Assembly: GCA_025457665.1 (NCBI GenBank)
Contig: JALOTY010000001.1
Span: 62,001-126,000 of the forward strand
Reading direction: 5' to 3'
Source: Akkermansiaceae bacterium
GTDB lineage: Bacteria; Verrucomicrobiota; Verrucomicrobiia; Verrucomicrobiales; Akkermansiaceae
Length of the DNA stretch: 64,000 nt
Shown one piece after another: positions 17,863 through 27,008 of this stretch (within the stretch, counting starts at the first letter, position 1; the number at the start of each line of letters is the position of its first letter). The notes beneath the pieces were generated by a model. It did no database searches. It was given only the letters and a program-made list of their open reading frames with translations, and was not told where the DNA came from. Position numbers and translations under genes: made by a program.

Positions 17863-19443
17863 ATGTCCATGCCTCCCAAGCCAGACCGTCAGCTCGCCGA
17901 GTGGATCGAGCTTTGGCAGCTTGGTGAACTTGATGATGCCGGGCGGGACGCTTTGGTGGCCCGGCTTGAGGCGGACGCGGAATCACGCAAGGTGTTTTAT
18001 GAAGCGGTGAAGTTCGAAGCACTGCTGCACACGGAGTTTCCGGACAGCGTCATTCATGTTCCGCGGGTGAGCAGGCCTTGGTATCGGCAAGCATCGGGCG
18101 CATTGGCCCTGGCCGCTTCCATCGCCCTGGTGGCCGCCGTGGTGCACCTGGTGCGGAAGCCCGGTTCCGAGGTCATTGGCTCGGCCGGCGAGATTCCCGG
18201 GGAAGCTCCCTTTTCCAGCGCGATGAAAATCGTTGATGCCTCGCCGGTGGCGCGGGTGAATGTGGCCAGGGAGATTCAATTGGATGCCTCGTCGATGACC
18301 GCGACTCCGGGCTCGCTCCTCCGTCCGGGCCGGCTTCACCTGCTTTCCGGTGAAATGGAATTGACCTTCTTCAGCGGGGCAAGAGTAACCCTCAAGGGCC
18401 CCTGCATTTTTCAACTGAAGTCCGATTTCCGCGCGACCCTGATCAAGGGCCAGTTGACCGCCGATGTTCCCCAACAGGCGATCGGCTTCACGGTGCATAC
18501 GCCGACTGGCCAGTTGAGGGATCTTGGCACTTCATTTGCCGTCAATGTCGCCTCCAATGGCGTCTCCGATGTCCATGTGCTCGAAGGTGAAGTTGAGGCA
18601 TCTTCGGTGGATGGGTCCAAGGTTGTCACTCTCGGTGTCAATGAAGCATCCCGCCTCACGGGCGGGACTTTGGAGCCGATCGATTTCACCCCGAGTGGCT
18701 GGCCGAGCAAGCCAACGATCGAATGGGACGATGAGCTGCCTGATGGGGTTCACTGGTCACTCGATGAATTCGAGGGCGACAAAACCAGTGACAGCCATGG
18801 GGTGCATCCACTCTATCTCCGAGGGGAGTCCCGGGAAAGCACTGACTGGACGAGCAGGGCATGCCGGGGTGTCAGTGGCTCCGGTTTGAATTTCAGCGGT
18901 GATGGCGAATATGCCGAGTCCACCTACCGTGGGGTTTCCGGCAGCAGGCCACGCACGGTGTCGCTATGGGTTTCGATTCCCCCGGATGCATCCGCGGAAT
19001 ACCCCAACGGTATCCTTTCCTGGGGAGCCTATACCCAGGCGAAGAAGTGGCAGGTCTGCTGGAACAATGGCAACCAAGGGACCGTGGGTGCCTTGCGCGT
19101 GGAGTTCGGCAATGGCCATCTGATTGGCACCACAGATCTCCGTGACGGGCGGTTTCACCACATTGCCGTGGTGTTTCTCGGAGGCGAGCACTCCGATGTC
19201 GCAAGTCATGTGAAGCTCTATGTCGATGGTCGGCTGGAGACCTTGAGCGGAAGACTCAGTCAGTTCATTCGTACGGATACCCAGTCCAATCAGGCTGTGG
19301 CGGTGACACTGGGCCGGTGGCTCGGTCGTTGGCCTGGCAAAGGTCCCTTTTCTTTCCGCGGCGCGATCGATGAAGTTTATATCTTCGATAAGGCCCTGCA
19401 TCCAGCGCAAGTGGCCAAGCTTGCCCAGTGGAATCGTGAATGA
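17863..19443 (+). CDS. FecR-domain membrane protein with C-terminal LamG (concanavalin A-like) domain
   Basis: GARVTLKGPCIFQLKS..HTPTGQLRDLGTSFAVNV FecR-like; HHIAVVFLGGE..VKLYVDGRLET..GAIDEVYIFDKAL LamG; directly downstream of ECF sigma. Confidence 0.85.
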   Translation: MSMPPKPDRQLAEWIELWQLGELDDAGRDALVARLEADAESRKVFYEAVKFEALLHTEFPDSVIHVPRVSRPWYRQASGALALAASIALVAAVVHLVRKPGSEVIGSAGEIPGEAPFSSAMKIVDASPVARVNVAREIQLDASSMTATPGSLLRPGRLHLLSGEMELTFFSGARVTLKGPCIFQLKSDFRATLIKGQLTADVPQQAIGFTVHTPTGQLRDLGTSFAVNVASNGVSDVHVLEGEVEASSVDGSKVVTLGVNEASRLTGGTLEPIDFTPSGWPSKPTIEWDDELPDGVHWSLDEFEGDKTSDSHGVHPLYLRGESRESTDWTSRACRGVSGSGLNFSGDGEYAESTYRGVSGSRPRTVSLWVSIPPDASAEYPNGILSWGAYTQAKKWQVCWNNGNQGTVGALRVEFGNGHLIGTTDLRDGRFHHIAVVFLGGEHSDVASHVKLYVDGRLETLSGRLSQFIRTDTQSNQAVAVTLGRWLGRWPGKGPFSFRGAIDEVYIFDKALHPAQVAKLAQWNRE

Positions 19444-19771
19444 AGTGAGATCTTTGGATTTTTCCAAGGATTCGGCGTTACCCTGAAAGCCTTCCGTCTA
19501 TTGGGTCATGTGAAAGGCGCTTCGGGATGGTCCCGCGGCCGATGTCTTTTTCACAAGTCGGCAGCGAATCGGCAGAAGGATGATATGCAGTTCCTTTTTG
19601 CCGAGGGTCAAGGGGCGGAGTCAAAGTATGGGCATGAAACAAGGAGCGGTTTTTCATTTTTGATCGAATGTCCCCTCATGGGGCAAGTGAGCCAGGGTCA
19701 CCGGAATGGTTTCACTCACAGGGAATGTTATGGAGTCGGCGGAAGCGGCGCAAAGGACTCGGGTTTTTTCT

Positions 19772-20413
19772 ATGAAAAAGGTATGGGTATTTGAAAGGGA
19801 AAGAACCTCGCGTGAGGATAGGGTCGCGAATTGCCGGTTGAGTCATCAGGTTTCCATCGTGGAGGCCTACGACGAGGAATGGATGATGTGGGAGGAGTTG
19901 GAAAAGATGGATCCAGGCCAGCGTCCGGACATGATCTTTTATGGAATCACGCCTTCGGATGAGAATCCGGCGTCCATGTTCAAATCCGTGAGGCTGGCAT
20001 CGAGGTGGAGCAGGATCATTGTCATCAGTCATGTTCAAACCGCCGAGATCGTCGAGGCGGCGATTGCGGCGGGAGCGGTGGGATTCCTCGACTCCAGGGA
20101 TGGGTCTTCGGAGATTCCATCAGCCATCGATATGGTGGCAGCAGGCGGACATCCCATGTCCCCGGGAGTGGGCGATGAGGTATTCAGAATCCTGAGCCGC
20201 AGGCTCGGCCTCTCCGCGAATCCGCACCTTTCGACTCGTGAGAATCAACTGTTGCTGGAAATTGCCGATGGCCTGACCGCCAAGGAGATCGCCCTGAAGC
20301 TTGGGTTGAGTGTCCACACGGTGAATACCCATACCCGACATCTGTTCCGGAAACTGAAAGTCAGGACCCGTTCCGCTGCGGTCAGTCATGCCATGCGGGA
20401 CGGACTGTTATGA
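19772..20413 (+). CDS. LuxR-type response regulator with degenerate receiver domain
   Basis: LSTRENQLLLEIADGLTAKEIALKLGLSVHTVNTHTRHLFRKL HTH; receiver-like N-terminus lacks the phospho-acceptor Asp. Confidence 0.8.
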   Translation: MKKVWVFERERTSREDRVANCRLSHQVSIVEAYDEEWMMWEELEKMDPGQRPDMIFYGITPSDENPASMFKSVRLASRWSRIIVISHVQTAEIVEAAIAAGAVGFLDSRDGSSEIPSAIDMVAAGGHPMSPGVGDEVFRILSRRLGLSANPHLSTRENQLLLEIADGLTAKEIALKLGLSVHTVNTHTRHLFRKLKVRTRSAAVSHAMRDGLL

Positions 20414-20459
20414 GGGATCGGGGGGCTGCCGTGATTCTGGTCCGGCTTATGGTTCCGAG

Positions 20460-21236
20460 TCATCGTGGCAGCAGGATTTCCTGATCGCTGAGGCCGGTGA
20501 TTTCGCGGAGGCCCTTGATGAGGCGCTGGAGGGTGAGATAAAGGAAGGCGAGAAGAGGGATGCCGATGACCGCGAAGCCCCAGCCGGTGAGGCGGCCGAC
20601 GATGCCATTGTATTGTTCGAGTGCATCGGTGGCGGTGCGGTCGAAGCCATGGAAGAAGAAGCTCGCCAGACCGAGGTTGAGGACGGAGCTGAGAAAAAAG
20701 GAGGCAGCGAAAAGGGCGTTGGCACGGTCGAGCAGGCTGCGGTAATCCTCCGAGCGGAGATTTTCACTCACCCGGCGTTCGATTTTCGGGATATCGAAGA
20801 GGGAGTCATTGTAGAGAAAAACGTGGAGCAGCGGGGTGGCGGTGCGGCGTGAAAGCAGAACCCCGATACCGAGGGCAAGCGGGATGGCGGCTTCCTTGAG
20901 GCCGAAAAGGATGCCGGCGTGTTCTTTGACGGTGCCGTCCTTGTTCCAGAGATAGAGGGTGAGGCCGCCGGTGAGGGCTACGGAGAGCAGTCCGAGTCCG
21001 GAAAAGAAATTCAGCTTCCGGGTTTGGACGAAGTGCCAGATGCCGTAACCCAGCGGCAGGGCAAGAGCGACGATGATGGCCTTGAGCGGGCCGATGTGCC
21101 AGGGTTTCGGGTCCTTGCCGAGCAATTTCTGCACGTCCGGGTCCTTGCTCAGGTAGCTGAGCACCAGCACCGGGATGAGGACGTTGATGAGAATGTTGGC
21201 GAGCGGATTCTCTTGCTTGGGTTTGGCGTCGGGCAT
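20460..21236 (-). CDS. VC0807-family integral membrane protein
   Basis: Multiple hydrophobic segments, PLANILINVLIPVLVLSYLSKD and NDSLFDIPKIERRVSENL. Confidence 0.6.
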   Translation of the reverse strand: MPDAKPKQENPLANILINVLIPVLVLSYLSKDPDVQKLLGKDPKPWHIGPLKAIIVALALPLGYGIWHFVQTRKLNFFSGLGLLSVALTGGLTLYLWNKDGTVKEHAGILFGLKEAAIPLALGIGVLLSRRTATPLLHVFLYNDSLFDIPKIERRVSENLRSEDYRSLLDRANALFAASFFLSSVLNLGLASFFFHGFDRTATDALEQYNGIVGRLTGWGFAVIGIPLLAFLYLTLQRLIKGLREITGLSDQEILLPR

Positions 21237-21309
21237 GCGGTTCGCCAAGGGAAACATGATCCGCGCGCTTCGCAAAGGGTTTTGCCGTGGCGATTGCGCC
21301 GCGGCCGGG

Positions 21310-21546
21310 TTACGATTTCTTCAGCAATCCGGCGAGCAGCCCCAGCCACTCAGGACGGTCGGCCATGCGGGCAAAGAAGGCGTCCCACTGGTCCGCAGGC
21401 ATTTCGCCCGAGGCAAATCGCTCGATTTCCGCCTGTGCGGCGGGATCCGGGGTGCTGTCCGAATGCCCCATGACGTCCGCGCCATAGTGATCGAAAAACG
21501 CGAGCAGGGCGCCCATGGCGCGGTCATCGGAAGATGGGGTCATCAT
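21310..21546 (-). CDS. Small acidic hypothetical protein (78 aa)
   Basis: Same-strand ORF 3' of the sigma factor gene; MMTPSSDDRAMGALLAFFDHYGADVMGHSD... Confidence 0.45.
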   Translation of the reverse strand: MMTPSSDDRAMGALLAFFDHYGADVMGHSDSTPDPAAQAEIERFASGEMPADQWDAFFARMADRPEWLGLLAGLLKKS

Positions 21547-21593
21547 GGCATGGACGAGTGGGAATGAGCGACTTGCGGGGAAGGTGGCAGATT

Positions 21594-22565
21594 TCAGCCC
21601 TTGCCGTGAAGGGCGGAGCGGAAGTGTTCGGCGAGGCCGACGTATTCGGAGAGGTCGAGATCGCCATCGGGATCGATGGATTTCATGAAGGATCCGAGCT
21701 GGCTCGCGACCCGGGCGGTGGCTTGGGAAATGAGCTTGCTGATCGTGCCGGGGTGAACCCCGAGAAGGCGGGCAAGAACCTGCTGCTCGACTCCGTGGAG
21801 CATGACGAGCCGGACGATGAAGAGTTCCTTCGCGCTCAGTTTTCCAAAGGCGAGAGCGAGGCCTTCCTTGAGGGTTTCGAGGACGACGGGGTCGATTTCC
21901 GCGGCCTCCGGAGCCGGGCAAAGCCGGTCGAGAAGGGGCTCGCCCTCCTCGTCTTGGGGGAATCCCGAGACTTTGGTGAAATCACTGCTCTTGAAAACAT
22001 CGCGCAAACGATTTTCCGCGACACGGCAGAGCCAGCCTTGGAAAGAACCCGTGCCATGGAATTTCGCGAGGAGGTTCTTGCCGAAAAGGTCGGAGAGAAG
22101 GTCGTCGATGACCCCTTGGGCGGCTTCACGCGAACGGGCGTCGCGGGCGATGTGAAGGAGGCGCGCTTCCAGCCAAGGCCGCGCGCGCTTCAGGAAATCG
22201 GCGCAGGTTTCCGAGTCGCCCTGGCGAAGTTTCTCAAGGTATTCGGCCGTGATGGGCGTGTCCTCTTCATGGGATTTCCTGCTGGTGGCGGAGCGTGCAC
22301 GACGGCGGGCACAGAGGTCCAACCAGGTGGCAAGGGACTGTTGGCCGGAATAATTCTCGTCGAGAAAGGCGAATCCGGAAGCGCCGTGGCAGGCATCGAT
22401 GAGCGCTTCGGCTTCGGCGATCGTGGCCTCGCGAAGGGATTCGTTCCCGATGCGGGCGAACGCAGGAAGAACTCCGGCGGTGGTGGCATCGATCCAAGCA
22501 TCGAAATCCCCGAGGTCCTCAGGGTCGAACTGGCTCAGGCGGGTGCGATCGGGATGCACGCTCAT
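21594..22565 (-). CDS. RNA polymerase sigma factor, sigma-70-like
   Basis: Sigma2-like FHGTGSFQGWLCRVAENRLRDVFKSSD and sigma4-like HGVEQQVLARLLGVHPGTISKLISQA. Confidence 0.65.
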   Translation of the reverse strand: MSVHPDRTRLSQFDPEDLGDFDAWIDATTAGVLPAFARIGNESLREATIAEAEALIDACHGASGFAFLDENYSGQQSLATWLDLCARRRARSATSRKSHEEDTPITAEYLEKLRQGDSETCADFLKRARPWLEARLLHIARDARSREAAQGVIDDLLSDLFGKNLLAKFHGTGSFQGWLCRVAENRLRDVFKSSDFTKVSGFPQDEEGEPLLDRLCPAPEAAEIDPVVLETLKEGLALAFGKLSAKELFIVRLVMLHGVEQQVLARLLGVHPGTISKLISQATARVASQLGSFMKSIDPDGDLDLSEYVGLAEHFRSALHGKG

Positions 22566-22607
22566 CGGTGTCTTGTTAGCGAAGGAAGTCTGGGCGGCCA
22601 AGGGATT

Positions 22608-23237
22608 TCAACCGGGAAGGATCTCAAGGGAAGCGATCCCGAGGGCTCGGGCAGGGCGGTGGTCATTTTCGGGAGAATCCCCGATCATCAGGATATCGCC
22701 GCCGGAGATGCCTTCGGCAGCCAGCGCGGTGAGCGGGATGTGGAAGAGCCTGAGGTCGGGTTTGGCAATCCGATGTTCGTAGGAAAAAGCACAAAGAGCG
22801 GGATCGAAGTGCGGCCATGCCTCTGGAAAATGCCGGGCCAGCAGGATGCGGGTGTAGGCTTGGGCATTGGAAACGATACCCAGGCGAAGGCCGCGAGATA
22901 CCGCCTGTCGAAGAAGTTCGGCACCGATGGGGTGGGGGCGGACAGGGTGAATGGCCTCTTCGATCTCCAGGGCGAAAGCCTCCGGATCGGTGAGTTGGGG
23001 GAAAAGCTGCATCCAGATATCGCGGACGTCGACCTCCGGCCAAGGCTCTTCCGATTGGTGGTGGATTTTGGCAATGGCGGCATCGAAAACGAGATCGATG
23101 TCCGGCCGTGCAGGAAGCCCGAACCGGGCGACGACCGCGCTCATGCGTCGCAGCGTGTCCGGGTGGCGGGGGCCATGGAGCAGGGTGCCATAAACATCGA
23201 AAAGCACCGCGCGTGTGTGATTCGGGATGGAAGGCAT
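22608..23237 (-). CDS. HAD-superfamily hydrolase
   Basis: VLFDVYGTLLHGP, GIVSNAQ, KPDLRLF, ILMIGDSPENDH. Confidence 0.88.
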   Translation of the reverse strand: MPSIPNHTRAVLFDVYGTLLHGPRHPDTLRRMSAVVARFGLPARPDIDLVFDAAIAKIHHQSEEPWPEVDVRDIWMQLFPQLTDPEAFALEIEEAIHPVRPHPIGAELLRQAVSRGLRLGIVSNAQAYTRILLARHFPEAWPHFDPALCAFSYEHRIAKPDLRLFHIPLTALAAEGISGGDILMIGDSPENDHRPARALGIASLEILPG

Positions 23238-24454
23238 CAGGAAAAGGCGAGGAGGATGGTTTGAGGATCGACGAATCGCAGCGGCTCCTGTGGCGCGTTG
23301 CCGAGCGTGAGGGCGATGTGCATGAGGCGATCGAGCTGCGCGGCGTCCGCATGACGGGCGAGAGCGGGCGTCGCGTCCTCCGGGGAGCGGAGGGCGAGTT
23401 GGTTTGCGAGCCAGTGACGCAGGGAAGTACGATTTCCATGGTAGATGACCGTCGCGACATCGTTTCCCGCGAGTGTGGCGGCGATGGCTTGCCTCTGGGA
23501 CGCAGGGTCGAGAGTGGGGAAATCGCAGCCATCGACCAGAATGGCCTGATAGAGCCCGGAGTCGGGGAAACCGGCGAGATCGGCCGCAAGATAGGGGATT
23601 TCGCGCCCGAGCACGCGGCGGTTTCCTGCGGCCTCCAGATGAATCATGCCGAAACCCTCCTGCGTGGAGGTGGTCAGCAGATGGGTGGATGATGCCAGAG
23701 TGGCGATGCGGCCTGCAGCAAAGGCATCGAAGGTGACCGGCAGGGACAGGGCGGCGGCGAAAGTACGCCATTCCTCGTAATTTCCAAGCCACGCGGGGTT
23801 TTCAGGCGCGCTGGCTTGGAGAAATCGGGTCCCCGGCGGCGCGGCGGCAGCGAGGAGCAGGAACTCGCCGAGGTTTTTCCGTGGGATGCCCCGCATGGGC
23901 AGAACCACTGTGGCGGGGCCACATGAAGCGGGTGGCGGGAGCTCGAGCGAAGTGCAGGGATTGGGCATGAGAAAGGCGCGATGCTCCGGCAGTCCGGCGC
24001 GGAGGAAGATCTCGCGGTCGCGGGAATTGATGAAGGCATGCCCGACCCGCGATGACCACGGATAAAGCTCCGGCAGTTTCGCGAGCCTCGCCAGCAGGTC
24101 CGGCCGACCGTCCTCGGCAAGATCGTGATGATGGAGCAGCAAGGCATGACCCCGGCGTGCCAAGTCCGGCAGGGCGGCGCTGAGGGCCGGGTTCTTTCCG
24201 AGGCAGGGATTGTGGAAATGCAGCAGGGCGGCAGGAAACGGCGAGGGCTGCAAGGCCACCGTGGGCGATGGGGAGTCTAACAGTTGGTAGTTGAGGGACG
24301 GATCGACGATGGCATCGAGATCACTTGGATTCTCCCCACAGTGAATGCTGTGAGGAACGCCCGCAGCACGGAGGATGCGGTGGTGGTGGCGGATAACCTC
24401 GGTCACGCCGCCGGGGCGGAGATGGTAGTGGATGCTGGCGATCGCAGGAATCAT
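23237..24454 (-). CDS. Glycosyltransferase-like protein (GT4-type)
   Basis: IHYHLRPGGVTEVIRHHHRILRAAGVPHSIHCG N-terminus, STHLLTTSTQEGFGMIHLEAAGNRRVLG donor-site motif; ATGA overlap with HAD gene. Confidence 0.75.
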   Translation of the reverse strand: MIPAIASIHYHLRPGGVTEVIRHHHRILRAAGVPHSIHCGENPSDLDAIVDPSLNYQLLDSPSPTVALQPSPFPAALLHFHNPCLGKNPALSAALPDLARRGHALLLHHHDLAEDGRPDLLARLAKLPELYPWSSRVGHAFINSRDREIFLRAGLPEHRAFLMPNPCTSLELPPPASCGPATVVLPMRGIPRKNLGEFLLLAAAAPPGTRFLQASAPENPAWLGNYEEWRTFAAALSLPVTFDAFAAGRIATLASSTHLLTTSTQEGFGMIHLEAAGNRRVLGREIPYLAADLAGFPDSGLYQAILVDGCDFPTLDPASQRQAIAATLAGNDVATVIYHGNRTSLRHWLANQLALRSPEDATPALARHADAAQLDRLMHIALTLGNAPQEPLRFVDPQTILLAFS

Positions 24455-25008
24455 CGATCCAGCGGGCCGGTGGGTTTCACAAAATGGAAGCCCCAGATTT
24501 CGAAGCCGCGACGGAAGTAAAGCCGGTGAGAGGCGTGGTTGCTGGTCCAGGCATCAAGCGTCTGCAAGTTGCACCCCTGATCGATCGCGAGTTTTTCCAG
24601 ATGATCCATGAGTGCCGTGCCGATGCCCTCGCCGCGATGGGCGGGATGGACGATGAAGTTGTCGATTTCGAGATACTTTCCGCACCAGATCTTCGTCGCG
24701 ATCCAGGCACCGGCGAAAGCAATGAGCTTTCCCTCCCTGAAGGCACCGATCGGAAGGTAGTGGGGATGCTCCTCGATGATGCTGCGGAAGCGTTTCAGCA
24801 GGACATCGGTGGGGCAGTCCGGATTCAGATGCACGAGAAGCCCGGTGGCGGCGAGATGGTCGGCCGGGGTGAGAAGTCGGATTTCCAAGGAATTCACGCG
24901 GGGAAACCCATGAACCGAACGAGCCGTGGTTTCAATACGGATTCTCCCATGGCAAAGTTCGGATGTGAGCTTCGGGATTTCCGGACTTCGGTCATTCTTC
25001 ACTGCCAC
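24451..25008 (-). CDS. GNAT-family N-acetyltransferase
   Basis: IDNFIVHPAHRGEGIGTALMDHLEKLAIDQGCNLQTLDAW...ASHRLYFRRGF. Confidence 0.9.
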   Translation of the reverse strand: MAVKNDRSPEIPKLTSELCHGRIRIETTARSVHGFPRVNSLEIRLLTPADHLAATGLLVHLNPDCPTDVLLKRFRSIIEEHPHYLPIGAFREGKLIAFAGAWIATKIWCGKYLEIDNFIVHPAHRGEGIGTALMDHLEKLAIDQGCNLQTLDAWTSNHASHRLYFRRGFEIWGFHFVKPTGPLDR

Positions 25009-25011
25009 GAA

Positions 25012-25935
25012 TCATGGCGCGGGAAAGTGGACATGAGCCCAGACGGGAAAGTGATCGGAAGGCTGCGTTTCGCGGGTGGGGGCGCGGAAGATGCCGGCGG
25101 CATCAAATTCGGCACCGCGGGAAACAAGGATGTGATCGACCTTTGCCCAGCCGTCCGGCGAAGCTTCCCAGAAATGGAGGGTCCTACGGTTTTTCTCCTT
25201 GGGATGAAGGGCGGCGTAAGGGTCTGTTAGGGAGTTCTTCCACGGGCTTTTTCCCCGACCGGCAAGGTAGTCCACCGCGGGATTGCCTTCGGTGGCGTTC
25301 ATATCACCCAGAAGCACGACGGGTTCACCGGGGCGGGCGAGTTCATCGATGCGCCGAGCGATGAGTTCCGCAGAGCGGACGCGGGAGTATTGATTGCGGT
25401 GATCCCAGTGGGTGTTGAGGACAAACACGGAGCGGAATGAGGAGCGATCGATAAGTCGGATCCACGTGGCGATGCGGACGACCTCATTTCCCCAGGTGCG
25501 GGAGCCGGGTTGTTCGGGGTAATCGGACAGCCAGAAGGTGCCGCGTTCTGCGGGCTCGAAGCGGTGGCGTTTCCAAAGGATGGCGGAGTATTCGCCGGCC
25601 CGCTGGCCATCATCGCGGCCGATGCCGTGGAAGTCGAAGTCAGGCAGGGAGGCGCGGAGGTCGGCGGACTGGCCATGGAGGGCTTCCTGAATGCCGAGGA
25701 TGTCAGGATCGAGTTGGCGGATGGTGCGGACGACGCGGTCGATGCGTCGCGGCCAGGATTTCCAGCCCTGGTCCTGGGTGCCTTCGTAGCGGATGTTGAA
25801 GGAGGCGAGGCGAAGGGCCATGGAGCCATCGACACTCACCGCCGCAGCTCGTGGCGGTGGGGTTTCGCGGCAGGCGGTGGCTGCGAGTCCGGCAGCGAGC
25901 AAGGCGGTGGACCAAATCAGCAGGCGGCGTCTCAT
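25012..25935 (-). CDS. Endonuclease/exonuclease/phosphatase family protein (lipoprotein-like signal)
   Basis: LASFNIRYEG, DPDILGIQEALHGQ, FVLNTHWDH, VVLLGDMNATEGN, KVDHILVS, PSDHFPVWAHV. Confidence 0.92.
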   Translation of the reverse strand: MRRRLLIWSTALLAAGLAATACRETPPPRAAAVSVDGSMALRLASFNIRYEGTQDQGWKSWPRRIDRVVRTIRQLDPDILGIQEALHGQSADLRASLPDFDFHGIGRDDGQRAGEYSAILWKRHRFEPAERGTFWLSDYPEQPGSRTWGNEVVRIATWIRLIDRSSFRSVFVLNTHWDHRNQYSRVRSAELIARRIDELARPGEPVVLLGDMNATEGNPAVDYLAGRGKSPWKNSLTDPYAALHPKEKNRRTLHFWEASPDGWAKVDHILVSRGAEFDAAGIFRAPTRETQPSDHFPVWAHVHFPAP

Positions 25936-26993
25936 TCGGTGGGGATGAGGGAATGGTAGATATGAATGCCGATGGTTTCCGTGCGGCGGATGGCCTCGCG
26001 GTGGGCACGGGAGCGTTCGTCGATTTTCGCGGAGCGGACCGCGGCGATGACTTCGGCACGGGCCTCATCGAAACTGCGGGGCGCTGCGGGGCGGCGATCG
26101 GTGACATCGACCAGGTGCCAGCCGAGTTTGGTGCGGACGATGGTGGGTTGATTCAATGGAAGATCCGCGATGGCGCTGTGAAAATCGGCAGGCAGGCGAT
26201 CGGCCGTGAGCCAACCGAGGTCTCCGCCTTTCGATTTGCTACTAGGGTCATCGGAGTTGGCGGCAGCTTCCTCGAATTTCGCGGTGCCATCGCGGATGGC
26301 ATCGGCCAGGGTCTGGAGTTTTTCGCGGATTTCCTCGGGATTTTTCCCAAGGGTGGCGAAGAAGATATGGCGGACGCGGAGGCGTGGCGGGAGATCGAAT
26401 TTCCCTGGCTGGGCTTCGAACCACTCGCGGGCTTCTTCATCGGTCACCGTCACTTCATCGGCAAACAGGGCTTGGATGTATTTGAGCTGTTGGAGCCGGG
26501 CGCCGAGGCGGAGACGGAGTTCCTTTTCCGAGCTGATGCCCTCGGCGGCGAGTTCGGCAAGCATGGTCGCTTCGTCAGGAAAACGATTGCGGAAGCGGGC
26601 AAGCGAGGCATCGACTTCGGCCTCGGTCACGGGGTGTTCGTTCTGATTCGCCTGCACCTTGGTGCGGAGGAGTTCGTGATCCACGAGATCGGAGAGGGCG
26701 GCGAGGCGGGCCTTGTGGCGATCGGGCGCGGGGAGATCGGCGAGGGTTTTGCCTTCGAGCCAGAGGCGTTCGATGGTGGCGCGTTCGAGCTGGGCCAGAT
26801 AGATGGGCTTGCCGAAGACGAGGGCGACGACACCGGATTTGCGGGCGGTTTCGATGGCATCGGCACCGCCGGGCTGGCGGTCACGGAGCTTTTGGGAAAT
26901 GGGGCCGCCGAGCCAGAAGAGGTCGGCGGCAAGATAGAGCAGGGCGGCGCTGTAGGCGAAGACGCGGATGGTGAAGGCCTTGGCCGGGCGCAT
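25932..26993 (-). CDS. Peptidyl-prolyl cis-trans isomerase, parvulin/SurA-like
   Basis: RVRHIFFATLG..EEIREKLQTLADAIRDGTAKFEEAAANSDDPSSKSKGGDLGWLTAD; N-terminal TM. Confidence 0.9.
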   Translation of the reverse strand: MRPAKAFTIRVFAYSAALLYLAADLFWLGGPISQKLRDRQPGGADAIETARKSGVVALVFGKPIYLAQLERATIERLWLEGKTLADLPAPDRHKARLAALSDLVDHELLRTKVQANQNEHPVTEAEVDASLARFRNRFPDEATMLAELAAEGISSEKELRLRLGARLQQLKYIQALFADEVTVTDEEAREWFEAQPGKFDLPPRLRVRHIFFATLGKNPEEIREKLQTLADAIRDGTAKFEEAAANSDDPSSKSKGGDLGWLTADRLPADFHSAIADLPLNQPTIVRTKLGWHLVDVTDRRPAAPRSFDEARAEVIAAVRSAKIDERSRAHREAIRRTETIGIHIYHSLIPTE

Positions 26994-27008
26994 GGTCGTT
27001 TGTCAGGA

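Noticed and set aside
19501-19794. 97-aa plus-strand ORF upstream of the LuxR regulator
   Set aside because: No motif support, out of frame with and overlapping the regulator start; probably leader sequence.
21534-23264. 576-aa plus-strand ORF
   Set aside because: Antisense to sigma-like factor and HAD hydrolase; no recognisable motifs.
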